Below, one piece after another: positions 1 through 11,699 of a stretch of 64,000 bases of DNA; within the stretch, counting starts at the first letter, position 1; every line of letters begins with the position of its first letter. The notes beneath the pieces are model-generated. The model saw only the letters and a list, made by a program, of their open reading frames with translations. It was not told the origin of the DNA and made no database searches. A program made the translations under genes and the position numbers. Where the stretch lies: the NCBI RefSeq assembly GCF_937616625.2, contig NC_065570.1:3234001-3298000 (forward strand). The letters run 5' to 3'. Source of the DNA: Mercurialis annua. Its lineage: Eukaryota; Streptophyta; Magnoliopsida; Malpighiales; Euphorbiaceae.

Positions 1-1504
1 AGAGCAAATTTTATTAAGAGTGTTAGTACATTTTTATAAAGGATTAATGTTATAAAAATTAACCAATTTTATAAAAAAAATTCAATTTAATCACGTCTTC
101 TAAAAAATTTCATAAATTTTTATTATTTTTCAAATCCATACATGATGTTGACGTTGCATCATTCATTAGTTAAAAATGACATCCACCTTAACAAATTACA
201 CCATGAATAAGTGTCACCTCAACACCATGTATGAATTTGAAAAAAAAAATTATGTATCTATATAATAAGTTTTAAATAACATCATTAAATTGAAAAAAAA
301 ACGTGTAAAATTGGTGAATTTTTATGATATTACCTCTTTTATAAAAATACTCATATACACAGATTTACTAATTTTTTTAATATTTGTGTTTGTATTAAAC
401 CACCTATCAATTTAGGACGGAAAAAGGATTACTTAGATAATATTATTATTTAGATTATTTCTTAATTTATTAAATTTTTACGAATTTTTGATATTATTTT
501 ATTTTAATAAATAATTAAATTCATATTTTTGTCTATTAAATTTATCAAGCAAATGGTTAACAATTTCCCCTCAAGGCCCATGTACTAAATTATTTGTACA
601 AAAGATTAATGTGATTTTCAAAATTGTGATTTAAAGGCTTTCTTTTAAAGGTAGAATTCATCGATGATGAATAACATATAAGATAAAGAAAGTCATATTA
701 TAAAAATTAATTATATAATCTATCAAATTTGCAAACAAATATTAAGAAAAAAAAAATACAAGTAAAAAATAGCTGAAAAAGAAAAATTTATAACATAAAT
801 CTCGCTAAATATGCCATCTTAACTGTTAACGATGAACAACATTCTGTTGGTGCGAGGATCTTGATTTACCAGATTTTGATCCGCTTGATTTGTTGAATCA
901 TAGCATTTTCAGTGAAGTTCAAAATAAATAGATCATAACACATCAAAAAAATTTAGATCTTCAAAAAATTGAATATGAAATCCGAACAATCATTAAAATT
1001 GTATGAATCATCCAAGAAATCAACCTGCAAACCGAAATTATTCTTACAAAAATTTATTCAAACACAAAATATAACTCTATTTTGGAGAGATTATTTAACA
1101 AAAAAACCTTAAAAATAAAGATTAACTTGAGCATATAGAAGGTATAAGAACAAGAAGAAGAAAAACCTTTCAATTAAAGAGGAGTAAAAGTTTAGAGTAA
1201 TTTATAGTTAAAGAATCTATTTTCAAATATTGTTATTAATTAAAAAAGTATGCTATATTATTAGATCAGTTAGAAATATCATTTTTTTATTTTTAAATTA
1301 ATTACTAATATAATTGGATTATTATGATTTTAATTTTGTTATATTGTATAATTTTATCAGCTATTGATTTCAATAAATATATAATTTTTAATTAATTAAA
1401 ATATTTAAGAGACACTGAAATTAATTAAAATATTTAAGAGACACTGAATCACAATCTTATAGTTTAGAGTTTAATCTTTATTTAATTTTAGTTTGTATCC
1501 TCTT
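1..1504. other. AT-rich intergenic DNA, no gene seen
   Basis: No open frame with recognisable protein character and no tRNA-like fold is visible on either strand. The stretch is A/T-rich with many homopolymer runs. The only clear structure is a perfect tandem pair of a 29-bp unit at 1391-1419 and 1420-1448. Confidence 0.6.
1391..1448. repeat. 29-bp unit, two perfect tandem copies
   Basis: The unit at 1391-1419 begins with attaatta and ends with gacactgaa. It is repeated without change at 1420-1448. This looks like a local slippage or short duplication event. Confidence 0.8.
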
Positions 1505-1683
1505 TCAGAGAAATTATTAAGTAGACCGAGTTTACCATGTCATCCATAAAATAAATCAATCACATTATAACATCTCATTAAAATGATGGAAAAATTGTAA
1601 TATTATCATTTTAATGAGGTGCTATAATATAATTGGCTTAGTCATGACGTGGTAGACTCGACCGACATAAAAATCTCCCTTTC
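1505..1683. repeat. Foldback (MITE-like) element
   Basis: The left half (gagtttaccatgtcat near 1529, catctcattaaaatgat near 1570) is matched in inverted orientation by the right half (atcattttaatgaggtg near 1606, gacgtggtagactcg near 1646). The arms are about 80 bp and imperfect, and meet near 1590. There is no coding content. A weaker partial relative (gatgtggtggactgag) lies near 46860. The transposon class is not determined. Confidence 0.6.
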
Positions 1684-2325
1684 TAAATGAACTACTGTAC
1701 ATAGTTACAAGTTACAATTTTTTGATGATTTTATACCACCGAGTCACTAACCAAAAAACAAATTGAATTCCTGTTCCTTATAACTGCTGCTCCATTCTGT
1801 GATGCAAAACAAATTAAAAAATAAATCATTTTTTTATATTTTAATATTTTAGAATATTAATTTAAATACAATATATTTTAATTATAGTTAATTATATATA
1901 TATTTATTAGAAAAAGGTTATTTTTTTTCAATTTTTTAACCAATCGTTCGGTAGTTCTTTTAATAGAAAAACTATACTTATTAAAATTAAACTACTATAA
2001 TTAATAAAATTAATAACTACAAAAATTAAAAAATATCATTTTGAAAAAATTGAATAAATAATGGCAATTAAAATATATTTTTCAAAAATAGATCAAATTT
2101 TACACTCTTTTTTGAATTGTGCAAACCTAAACGCGACGTGAGATAATATTATACAATAAATAAAGGATAAAAGAGAGAAAATTCTTTTAATTTTCTTCCA
2201 TTTCAATTTTGTCGTTAATTTATACGGACATAAATTCTCTCATGTTCATTAGAATATGTGAGGTCAAATTTATTAAGAAATTTTTTATTTACACTGTTTA
2301 TTTTATAATGAATGTTGTATATTAA
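1684..2325. other. AT-rich intergenic DNA, nothing recognised
   Basis: No supported gene, RNA or complete repeat was found. There are only A/T runs and short low-complexity tracts. Confidence 0.5.
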
Positions 2326-2732
2326 GGGCAAATTACTATAGAGCCCCTCACATTTGACATAATTCAAATTTTAGTCCCTACTGTTTGAATACTAAACTAT
2401 GTGGCCCCTCACTTTTACTTCCGTCAACGTTTTAGTCCTTCCATTCATTTTTAGTGTTAGTCAACGAAGTCAAGGGACTTCCGAATAATTTAATTATCAA
2501 AACTGAGGGACGAAATCGTTGATAAAAACAAAAGTGAGTGCTGAAATCGTTGAGAAAAATAAAAGTGGAGGACCATATAGTTTCGTTGACTTCGTTGATT
2601 AACATCAAAAATGGACGAAAGGACTAAATCGTTGATAAAAATAAAAGTGAGGGGCTATATAGTTCAATTTTCAAATATGAAGGATTAAAGTGTGGATTAT
2701 GTCAAATATAAAGAGTCTTATAGTAATTTATT
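2326..2732. repeat. Foldback element, family I (copy 1)
   Basis: This is a long inverted repeat with arms of roughly 145 bp. The left arm begins with aaattactatagagcccctc and runs through gacataattc, tagtccct and gttagtcaacgaagtc. The right arm repeats these words in reverse complement and ends with cttatagtaattt. There is no coding capacity. A second, more diverged copy lies at 11300-11692 and shares the internal words for gtccttccgtccattt and the same arrangement. Confidence 0.7.
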
Positions 2733-4449
2733 TTATATTTAATGAATATGACCTCTTATATTCAAATAAACATGAAAGAATCTCAATCCATATGAGTGGA
2801 TTAGTTGTTTATATGTTGTTGAAGAAACACCCATGATTTTGATTTTATGCTTGATTGAGATATTATTATATAGAAATCTTTTAGTTGAGGAATATTAAAT
2901 AATTAAAATTTATAAATTTAATAAGATGGATTGTTTGACATGATAAAATATAATAAGAATAAAAAATTAGAGAATCTATTATCCTTAACTTTATTTTATA
3001 TATTATGATTTTTTTTTATTTCAGAGAAGAGCATTTTGTGGAAGAATTCAATTTTCGACCTGGCAGTTGGCTGTCTAGTATTTATACCTTTTGATCTATG
3101 ACTTATTGATTACTATGACTTGTTGTAATTTTATATTAATTTAAAATTATTTCTATAAATTTGTATATTTTATAATTAGAACCGGTGATTACATTTTAAA
3201 ATTCAGAGATTTTATATTTTATGAATTTACAATTTATAAAAAAATTAGAGTCAATTTTGAGTATTGGTGAGTGCCAGAAGCGTAGCCACATGGTGGCTTA
3301 AAAATTACATTTACTCTTATTTTTATTAAAATATAAATAATTTAAATAATTTTTTAAAAATATGTCATGTTATTTGGGTAATTATTATATATTGATTCTC
3401 TTAATTTTAATAAATTTTATGTATTACATGATTATTTTGTTTATTCTATCCCTCTTAATTTAAATTTTTAGTTACACTAACCACCCAATTTCTTTTATAT
3501 GTACTCTCATTTACAGTCAATTATTGCAATGTAGATCATTTGATAAGTTTGATCATATTGACAAAAAAAATAAAGGTTCATTATTAATAATGATATCCTT
3601 AATCCTGTGTCAACCTTCAATGATTAGCTATAACTGCAATTATAATTAATAATGTCTGGATTGATAGATCTGTAATTCTGTGATTAATCCACAAACAAAT
3701 GGAAGCATTATTACTTTCACTTTTCATCCTGAAATTACTTCATCCTCTATAAGTCTTTTCTTTTATCATCAATATTAGTATATAACTGTATAAATTTCAA
3801 GTTATTGAGTTCAACAGATAATTTATAATCAAAAAAATATAAACTGATCCTTATAGAAATGTGAACAATAAAAACTGACAAAAACTGTAAAATGGAAAAA
3901 CAAAATATAAAATTGGATTAGAATTGATTTATTCTATACAATAAGGCCACAGCCTATTATAAAGTTGGGTTAGAAATGCTTTAAGACAATACTTAATATA
4001 TTAAAATTTGACTTAAATATTTGCAATAGACTAATGGACTAAAAAATTATAAACTCATAGGTATTTATAAATTACAAAAATATAATTTTTATACAAAATA
4101 TTGTATAAAACATATACAATTAATAATAACATATAATAATCCTATTTTTTTTTAAATATTTGTTATTGACTCTAACCGGACATCAGTTATTGTATGATTT
4201 TTTTTAATTTAATTATACTGTCCAATGAAATCAATTGAATTGGATTTTGCTTTCTTCGAAGTCTTTAAATAATTCTACAGCTTTTTTTTTATATATATTT
4301 TCTATTTTATTGTTTCAATTCAATTATAATATATGATAATCTAATGACCGCCATTGAGCTTGGTTATTTAATTGATTCAAAAATGGTTTACTTATAAAAA
4401 ATAATTTTTTAAAATCAAATAAAAATAATAAAACTTTATACTAAATTCA
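2733..4449. other. AT-rich intergenic DNA, nothing recognised
   Basis: No open frame with protein-like composition, no tRNA and no complete repeat was found on either strand. Confidence 0.5.
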
Positions 4450-4560
4450 CCACGCAATCCGCGATTTAAAATCGCGGATTGCGTGGTCTCAGGTACAAAA
4501 TTGGGATTAATTCCCAACCAGGCATAAAAATGGAATTTTCAGAGGCCCGTAGGCATAGAT
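4450..4560 (-). repeat. Hairpin-rich element fragment, related to the 34-kb foldback
   Basis: Positions 4450-4486 form a palindrome with 18-bp perfect arms and a single-base centre (core ccgcgattt). A second short palindrome (ttgggattaattcccaa) follows near 4500. Read on the minus strand, the DNA next to the hairpin (ttttgtacctgagaccacgc) closely matches the plus strand next to hairpin 34149-34177 (ttttgtgcctgggcccacgc). The two hairpin stems differ in sequence, but each pairs perfectly with itself. The fragment is cut off on its left side at 4450 and lies next to a copia leader on its right. Confidence 0.55.
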
Positions 4561-5215
4561 CAAGCAAAAACTCAACCGAAACTTGAACTCTGAAATAACC
4601 CATAATGATGAATATAAACTGAAATCAAACATGAAACTCGTTTGATGATAGTGAAAAACTGAAATCAAATTTTCGAACCACCAATAATCTTAAAATTTGA
4701 CTCACCGATAGCGATGACCAAATACCAAAACCAAAATCGAAGTCACCGATAGCGATGAACTTCAATCTGAAACTAAAATCAAAATCGAGTCATCAATAGT
4801 GATGCTCTTAAACTGAAATTGAATCAATCCCGACTGTTGGGACTGGACATCTAATTCGGTATGACGGAGAAGAAAACTAAATTTAAAATCGCCACGGCAA
4901 CTCCGGTGGCAATGCTAACTATCGGGCTCGAACCCGCTTTGATACCATATCAGAAATCAGAGAACAAATTAAGAACACTATATTGATTGAGTTTGTGAAA
5001 TACAAAAACTGAGTAAATCAAAGAACAATGAGTAGTTTATATAGGCTTTGTAAAAACAAAAGGAATCATCGTTTATCCAGTTGTAATTGAGTTGTAACCA
5101 GCTGCTGCTTTGTTGGATAACACGTGTATTTTATCGGGTTGCTCTTTATTATATTTCAGCTATGTGTAACAATAATCCTCAGTCTAGCAGTAGTATTGCC
5201 TGCTATTCTGTGTTA
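4560..5215 (-). mobile_element. Copia-type LTR retrotransposon fragment (one LTR plus leader)
   Basis: On the minus strand an LTR-like block (4948-5215) starts with taacacagaa and ends with ttctgata. It is followed directly by tggtatcaaagc, a primer-binding site complementary to the 3' end of initiator tRNA-Met with one change. Behind it is a leader that carries repeats of a catcgctatcggtga word (near 4700-4812). The same order occurs in the complete element at 12012-13877, so this is a diverged member of the family that has lost its other LTR. No gag or pol reading frame is present. Confidence 0.75.
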
Positions 5216-6100
5216 CGCCATATAATAAGTTCTCATTATAAAGGTACTATTTCTCAAACCAACATATGAAAGTGTTTTGACATACCGATCATAACTTACA
5301 TGCATTTAGATGAGGATAGAATTCAGATAAGGGCTGAGATCCAACTAACGCCCCACTAGAGGCCGAGACAAGTTTGGTTGAGTTTGTCATTCCATCTCTA
5401 GCCAAGTTGTGTTATCATCAACGACGGGCTGAGAAAAAGTGGGGCGAGCTGCAGCTGCCGCCACTTCAAATAAATTATAACTTTTATAAGTGAAATATAT
5501 GCATTAATATATCATTGTGATTTATATTAGACCAATTGATAATACTTGATTAATAGACAAATGAACTGTTATACCAACGAATGCCTATTTCAGATTAAGT
5601 TGTAGCTAGTAATTTGTTTTTCAATTAGGTCTAGTTTTTGAAAGTACTAATGTGAAAATGATGTGGTTTTGTTTTATGCTAAAACAATATGGGTTTGATC
5701 ATTTTAATTTCATATATTATTTTTATTCTATAAAAAATGATGTAGCTTTTGGCGAATGTGCAAACAAAATAATCAATTAATTTTGTCCCACCTGACTTCA
5801 AATTATGATTCCGTCTCTAAAGATATCTATGTTAATCTATAAAATATGAATTTTAAAAATTAAATATATAAAATAACCATATTCAAAAATGAAATACTAT
5901 TTTCTTATAATTATACATATCCATATTATTTAATTTTTAATTTATTAATAATAGTTAAGAAAAATAACAAAGAGAGGATAGTTTTAGTTAAAAAAAAAGA
6001 AAAGAAAAGGATGATAAAAGTAAGTAAGTGGACAGTGCAATAAAAAACGTAACGATCATACACAAACAGTGCGTGTAGGCAAAGCTAAAATAACAAAAAT
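5216..6100. other. Intergenic DNA upstream of the RING ligase
   Basis: AT-rich sequence with no supported gene. Nothing regular was seen before the promoter region of the following gene. Confidence 0.5.
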
Positions 6101-6138
6101 AAAATAAAAGTGGCAGACAAATGGATAAGGTAAAAGAA

Positions 6139-6264
6139 TTTATTTATAAATTTTCTATATAACACTTGTTCTTCATACACTTATTTTATTAATATAAATA
6201 AATAATTATGATCCTATTTAATTTCAACGCTCAACACGACGTCCTTTTCACCTCTCCACGTGTC
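6139..6264 (+). promoter_or_regulatory. Putative core promoter and ABRE of the AIRP2-like gene
   Basis: A TATA-like run (tttataaat) lies near 6143-6152. A CACGTGTC word, the G-box/ABA-responsive core, lies at 6257-6264. Both precede the start codon at 6430. The family is known to be induced by abscisic acid, so an ABRE would fit. No transcription start can be read from the sequence, and the ABRE could lie in the 5' UTR. Confidence 0.35.
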
Positions 6265-6429
6265 CTCCCCTTCTCTTTCTTTCTCCTCTATCTATCGCCT
6301 TCTTTTTTTCCAAACCTTAGTAATCGGAAAGATAATTTAATTCCATTTTGTTCAGATACTGATCGGCCGAGGAGAATTTTCCGGTTAGTTTTGGCTGTTT
6401 TGAATTTGAATTTGACGAAGACGAAGGAG

Positions 6430-9297
6430 ATGTACGTAGCTTCTATGCGAAAGTCGTTTAAAGACTCTCTTAAAGTTCTTGAAGCTGATATTCAACATGC
6501 CAATACTCTGTATGTTCTTCTTACACTTAATTTTATTAATTCAGTTTTTTTTTTGCATGAACTGAAATTATTTGTTCTTGAAGTTTTAGTTCGAATGTGG
6601 ATTTTTATGAATTTTTACTGTTTTTTACTGTTTATAATTATGTTAGAAAGTTTTGATTACTTTTTGTATGTTAGGGTTTTAGATTATACTAAATTTTTTG
6701 TTGTGTAAAATTATGTTGTGAAGCTTATCAATTTTGAGTAATTCAGCTTAAACAAAACCCTAAATTTGTTTATGAACAGTAAGTTTTATTTTAGTGCTTA
6801 AAATTGAGATATTTCTTGATTATTGAGGTAGACATTTAGTTTTGACTGGGTTTTTGAGCTGTGATTCTTATGTGGATGCTCAAGTGTTGCTAAATTAGGA
6901 AGTTTTCATAGATTTTTCAGTTGGTTTTAGATTTGCTTAAGCAATTAGTTGGATTCTCTGTGTGGTTATTTGTGTTTGATTTCCATTCTTGGTGTTTTTT
7001 TTTTTATTCTTATCAGTTGGGTCTGGGGCCTGGAGGTTTGTCAGTATTGTTATCTTGATAAGGAGTTAGCTTGACTTCACGTGATTAATGGGTTCCACCT
7101 CAATTTCCATTTATGAAACTATCATAAATCTTTCATAACAGCCTTTATTTGAATTCTTGCAAATTTTATACTTTACTTTACTATGACTTCTTGTAGGGGT
7201 GGGCAAAAAAACCAGTCAAACCGATTAACCGAACCGAAACCGGAAAACCGAACCAGAAAATGTGGTTAACCGGTCCAACGGTTTAGGTTTAGGTTCTTGT
7301 TAGAATTAGAAATACCAAATGTTAGCTTAATTACAAGAAAAAGCCATCACAATTGCTTACATCCTGATAAATGGTGATTCATAGTGAACAGGGTAGATAC
7401 AATGGAATGTTGAGATTTTCTTTTATTATACTTATGACATTTATATTTGAATATACTGCTAGTCTGCTAGGTTTACGCTTGAATTCATATCTTGCAATGC
7501 CGTGTGCAGAGCGTCGGATTTTCCTAGAGAATTTGATGGTGCCTGCCTTCAGATGAGAATGTCATATAGTCCAGCTGCCCACCTGTTTCTTTTTCTAGTT
7601 CAGTGGACAGACTGCAATCTCGCTGGAGCCCTCGGATTGTTGAGGATCCTGATTTACAAGGTTTTAATTTGTACATTTAGATTAGATTGTTTGGTTTGTC
7701 AATATGTAAACCATGTTATTGACTGATATGTGTCTTACCTCAGGTATATGTGGATGGCACGACCACCATGTCTACTCAGGAAAGAAAAGCAAGTATAAGG
7801 GAGTTCTATGGTAAGTTGCTATATTTGTATTTGGCTGGTCTCGAACTCGAGACCTCATAGCCTTAGGGATTAATGCATGTACCATTTAGCCTGAGCTAAT
7901 TGGTTTATAATTTTTTTAATGATTTGTGTTAATTCCCCAAATTCATCTAAAATTATCTTACATATCATGTGTTCTTTCTTTGGCCAGCGGTTATTTATCC
8001 CTCTTTATTGCAATTACAAAAGGGGGTCGATGATACAGAAGATAAGAAACAGAAAGCAGTATGTATGGAGAGGTACCGAAGAAGAAATGATGAAGAACAT
8101 AGGTTGCTTACGGATGTTGACATTGAAAGAGAAGAGGAGTGTGGAATATGCATGGAGATGAATAGTAAGATTGTATTGCCTAACTGCAACCACGCCATGT
8201 GCTTGAAATGTTACCATGAATGGTATCCTCTCACTCTTTTTTTCTCTCTACCCTTTGGACACTGTCGTCTTTATGAATTTATTTATTTTTCTTTGCTCCT
8301 TTGCGTGTTTTTCCGTATTTTTCTAGCAAGCTTTCGTGTCCCCCAAAATGAATGATGCATAAGTAGTTGTCTTTGCGAGTGGTAATAGCAACAATAATTG
8401 GCATGCACTTCTTTCTTTAGTGATTATTCACAGTCCATTGTTTACTTGATTGGGTTCCTTTTTCACTTGATGATCAAATGTTTACTGTATTCCAATAAAT
8501 GTAGTTAAAATTCATTGATTGAGCAAGTGCGCCGACATGATATTTTTCTGGAATTTAGGCAACAATTTAAATCTTATTAGACGTGAAAGTATGTGCCTGT
8601 GAGATATAGCATATAAACATTTTCATGAGCTAATGGAATTTCTGACCAATGATGAATGTATGTGCTGATGCTTGAGGGTAAAACAAAGGACTCATTTAGA
8701 GGGGTTGAGCGACTGCATGTTCAATGGTCACTTGATGTTGGGCGTAACTTTGCTGATAACATTTAGTGCTTGGATAATCATATTTATTTATATTTCAGCA
8801 TTATAGATGCAATATATTGTTCAAACTGGGGTACTCGAAAAGTTTGTTTCATTAATTTGGAGATTGTTTGGCTGGGACTCTGTGATCTCTTTTATGTCTT
8901 TATGTGCCATAGCTAGCTTGAGCCTGTTTACCTTCTCCATCGACACTAATGCTCATGAAAGAATATTTTCATTTATTTAATGCCCTGATCTCCATTATCG
9001 TTTTGCCAATTTAAGAAATATGTTCTTGTTTCTTAATTGTTCTCTCCATAGCGATGACAGTAAAGATTTGTTGCCATGATCGACAGGAGGTCAAGATCAC
9101 AATCATGCCCATTCTGCCGCGACAGTCTGAAGAGAGTAAACTCCGGAGATTTGTGGGTGTTAACTGACAGTAGAGACGTAGTGGACATGGGGACAGTGAC
9201 GAGGGAAAATCTAAGGAGGCTATTCATGTACATAGATAAGTTACCACTGATTATCCCAGATTCCCTTTTTGACACATATGATTCCCATATTAGATAA
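6430..9297 (+). CDS. AIRP2: RING-type E3 ubiquitin ligase, AIRP2-like
   Basis: Coding exons are 6430-6509, 7510-7660, 7744-7810, 7988-8222 and 9087-9297. All introns are GT-AG and the phases join to give 247 residues. The protein starts MYVASMRKSFKDSLK and carries a C-terminal C3HC4 RING finger with Cys151, Cys154, Cys166, His168, Cys171, Cys174, Cys185 and Cys188; the exon-4/exon-5 junction falls inside the RING. The length and the conserved N-terminal half fit the plant AIRP2 family, cytosolic E3 ligases that promote abscisic acid and drought responses by attaching ubiquitin to target proteins. An upstream in-frame ATG at 6208 would add a low-complexity leader absent from the family, so the start at 6430 is preferred. 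Intron 3 holds a truncated SINE and intron 1 a hAT-like end. Confidence 0.9.
7190..7310. repeat. hAT-like element end in intron 1 of the RING ligase
   Basis: The words gtaggggtgggcaaaaaaac and repeated aaccgaaccgaaacc units are typical of the ends of non-autonomous hAT elements in plants. Only one end is clear, and no target duplication was found. Confidence 0.35.
7832..7910 (-). mobile_element. Truncated tRNA-derived SINE
   Basis: Read on the minus strand, tagctcaggctaaatgg resembles a pol III A box and ggtctcgagttcgagacc a B box, spaced as in a tRNA-derived SINE head. The body and tail are missing or unrecognisable. It sits in intron 3 of the RING ligase gene, antisense to that gene. Confidence 0.5.
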
Positions 9298-10569
9298 AGG
9301 CCAGACGAAGAGAACGAAAACTGTCTTGAAGCATCTCCACCGTCTCCATTGGTGTCTGGGATGAGCGGTACTCACATCCCATAAGATAAAATGGGAAATC
9401 ATTCAGATTAGTTTTCATTTCATTTCCATTTATTTACGAAGTATAAGAAAATAGCTGAAATTGTTTTGGTCAAGAAAAGAACGGTAGGCCAAAGAAAAGG
9501 GAAATTTCAGTTTAGTTCTTCCCGCTTGCTTCTTAATAGAGGAAGAAGTCCAACTTGAGGTTATTAGAGTGTGGAGTTGGTAAGGTGAAGTTAAATGTTG
9601 TATTTACAGTGTATATGTAAATTCTTCCTGTGTATCTCATATGTATAGTTTACCTACATATATATAGCTACTTGCATTTGCTTAATGCAAATTCCAATTG
9701 TATGCCTGGAAGGAATTTGTGTCTCGTCTTTGGGTGTAATTGAGCTAAGTCGAGTAAACTCGAGTTTGAGCTTTATAAGTTTATCGAGTTTTTAGATAAT
9801 AAGCTATGAAGATGCCTCGATTTGTCAATCAAAGGTTATGCACCATTAATCCCTAAATATAAGCTCTAGATAGATCGAATGCCTCCATATTATTTTACAG
9901 ATTGATAAAAAACTAATATATACCATGAATTAGTATACGATATTAAAGTAAAATTATATAAACTCGATAAGATTTACTAGTCTATCAAGATAATTATTTG
10001 AGAGTTTAAACTCGACTCGACAAGGTCTGATTATTTTGAATTTTAGCTCGACTTATTTAATATCAAGTCCGTTTGGATTATTCTTGAGTCAATTTTGACA
10101 GTGTAGTGATAAATTACCCAAAAAAATTCAACAGAAACTAAACTTTTTGCTCATTAATCCATATCATTTCTACTACACTAATCCCAAGCTTAGAAAAAAA
10201 AATAAAGTTATGATATCTAGCAATTGAAGTTAAGAAAAAAATAGCTACTGACTACAGAGAACAATTTAACCGAACTGAATTCCAAATCACTCAATTTTGC
10301 AATATCAATTCTCAAGAAAAATCATAAAAATCTATACAATTCAATTATCTACACATAATATAGTACTCTTACAATATGAAAAAAAAAAACGTAATGTAAT
10401 ATTAACCAACAAAATTTATCCCAAAAAGAAAAAAGACATAGATACCTCTGTTACTTAAATCCTTTTTTTTTGTATTGACCACGGGGTATTCCGAACGAAT
10501 TTTAACTGTGAAACGACACTTTTGAACCTTCCATATTCAGACTAATTCTCGTATAGGTCTCTTGGTTAA
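9298..10569. other. Intergenic DNA between RING ligase and PH-like gene (tail to tail)
   Basis: The first few hundred bases are probably the 3' UTR of the RING gene. From about 9740 to 10080 there are repeated gagtttgag and actcgactcgac words in inverted orientation, suggesting an old, degraded hAT-like or foldback element. No gene was found. Confidence 0.45.
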
Positions 10570-11169
10570 TTAAAATCCTTTAGCTCCAGTGTCCTTTAAA
10601 TCACCAGGCATTTCATTTTTAGCCATAGCCAAACAATACTTAGCAATCTCCCTAAACATGGGGACACTCCTAAGATCAACTTTAGTACCATCTTTTAATG
10701 TAATTACAATATCACCCCATTCACCTATAAAACGAGGCACTACCTGGACATCCTTAATCACTTTGTAAGAAAAATCACTCCTGTCTTCACCTGTAAAACC
10801 TGAAATAACTGTCACTCTTAAGTTAGTGAACCTGTACCTCAAAAATAAAGCTCTTGAAACTGCAGCTAGAGTTAATGGTAGCCAAAGAAGAGTGAATCCC
10901 AGAATTAGATTGGCTAACAGGTCGCCGTAATGTGCTCCACCGTCGAAGAAGATGGTTTCTTTGTTGGAGGTGGGGGCGGTGGCGGTGGGGGAGGATTTGT
11001 TGGTTGGGGAGGAGACGTGGAGTTTGGTGATTTGTCTGGGGTTTTTGGAGTGGGAGATGTGGAAGGGGAGGTTGGAGGAGAGGAAGAGAGAGTGGTGGGG
11101 GGTGGCGGCGGAGGGGGTGGTGGGAGGGGAGGCGACGGCGGTGGGTGAGAGGAGCGGCGATGAGGCCAT
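10570..11169 (-). CDS. Chloroplast-targeted PH-like (bPH) membrane protein, function unknown
   Basis: This is one exon of 199 residues. Residues 1 to about 65 are rich in Ser, Thr and Pro with no acidic residue, as in a chloroplast transit peptide. Residues 84-106 form a hydrophobic membrane segment (LLANLILGFTLLWLPLTLAA). Residues 111-178 are a compact beta-rich block (RYRFTNLRVTVISGF through DLRSVPMFREIA) resembling bacterial-type PH domains. Together these suggest a thylakoid or envelope protein facing the stroma. The family is conserved in plants, but I do not recognise a named function. The N-terminal coding DNA is GGT/GGC-rich on the opposite strand, which creates long antisense open frames that are not genes. 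Confidence 0.8.
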   Translation of the reverse strand: MASSPLLSPTAVASPPTTPSAATPHHSLFLSSNLPFHISHSKNPRQITKLHVSSPTNKSSPTATAPTSNKETIFFDGGAHYGDLLANLILGFTLLWLPLTLAAVSRALFLRYRFTNLRVTVISGFTGEDRSDFSYKVIKDVQVVPRFIGEWGDIVITLKDGTKVDLRSVPMFREIAKYCLAMAKNEMPGDLKDTGAKGF

Positions 11170-11299
11170 TTGGTTTGGGATTATCTGTTGGGAGGAGATG
11201 GGTGGTGGGGAGTTGAAGTGGGAAACAGAGTGGGAAAATACAAGATGTGAGAGTTATGGCAGTAGATAACTGAATCCATAACAGAATAAATGTAAGATC

Positions 11300-11692
11300 A
11301 AATTATTTTAAAGCCCCTTATATTTGCTATAATTCACACTTTACTCTTTTTTATTTAAAAATCAAACAATTCGGTCTCTCATTTTTGATTCTATCAACAA
11401 TTTTGTTTCTTCGTCTATTTTTGATGTTAATCAATCAAGTTAAAAAATTTTGATATAAATTAATTTCAAACTTGAGGGACTAAACCGTAGACAAAATCAA
11501 AAGTAGGGGATCATATAATTTTTTTTAAATTATTTTTTTATATTTAACTTTTGATTCGGTTGACTAACACCAGAAATGGACGGAAGGACTAAATCGCTGA
11601 CGAAAACAAAAATGAGGGATCAAATTGTTTGATTTTCAAACAAGAGAATCAAAGTGTGAATTAAGACATATATGGGGGGATTTAATTGCAAA
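11300..11692. repeat. Foldback element, family I (copy 2)
   Basis: The arms match copy 1 at 2326-2732 in order and wording: agccccttatatttg, tataattcacactttactc, gatgttaatcaa on the left, and gactaacaccagaaatggac, ggaaggactaaatcg, tcaaagtgtgaatta on the right. It has no coding content. It lies upstream of the PH-like gene start, close enough to touch that promoter. Confidence 0.65.
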
Positions 11693-11699
11693 TTAAATT

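Noticed and set aside
4450..4486. miRNA gene from the perfect 18-bp hairpin
   Set aside because: The stem is shorter than a plant miRNA precursor and is better explained as a piece of the hairpin-rich element.
6208..6429. N-terminal extension of the RING ligase from the ATG at 6208
   Set aside because: The extension is low-complexity leader sequence and the family starts at the MYVAS methionine.
10930..11269. Gly-rich plus-strand open frames
   Set aside because: They are antisense to the transit-peptide region of the PH-like gene and have compositional, not protein-like, sequence.
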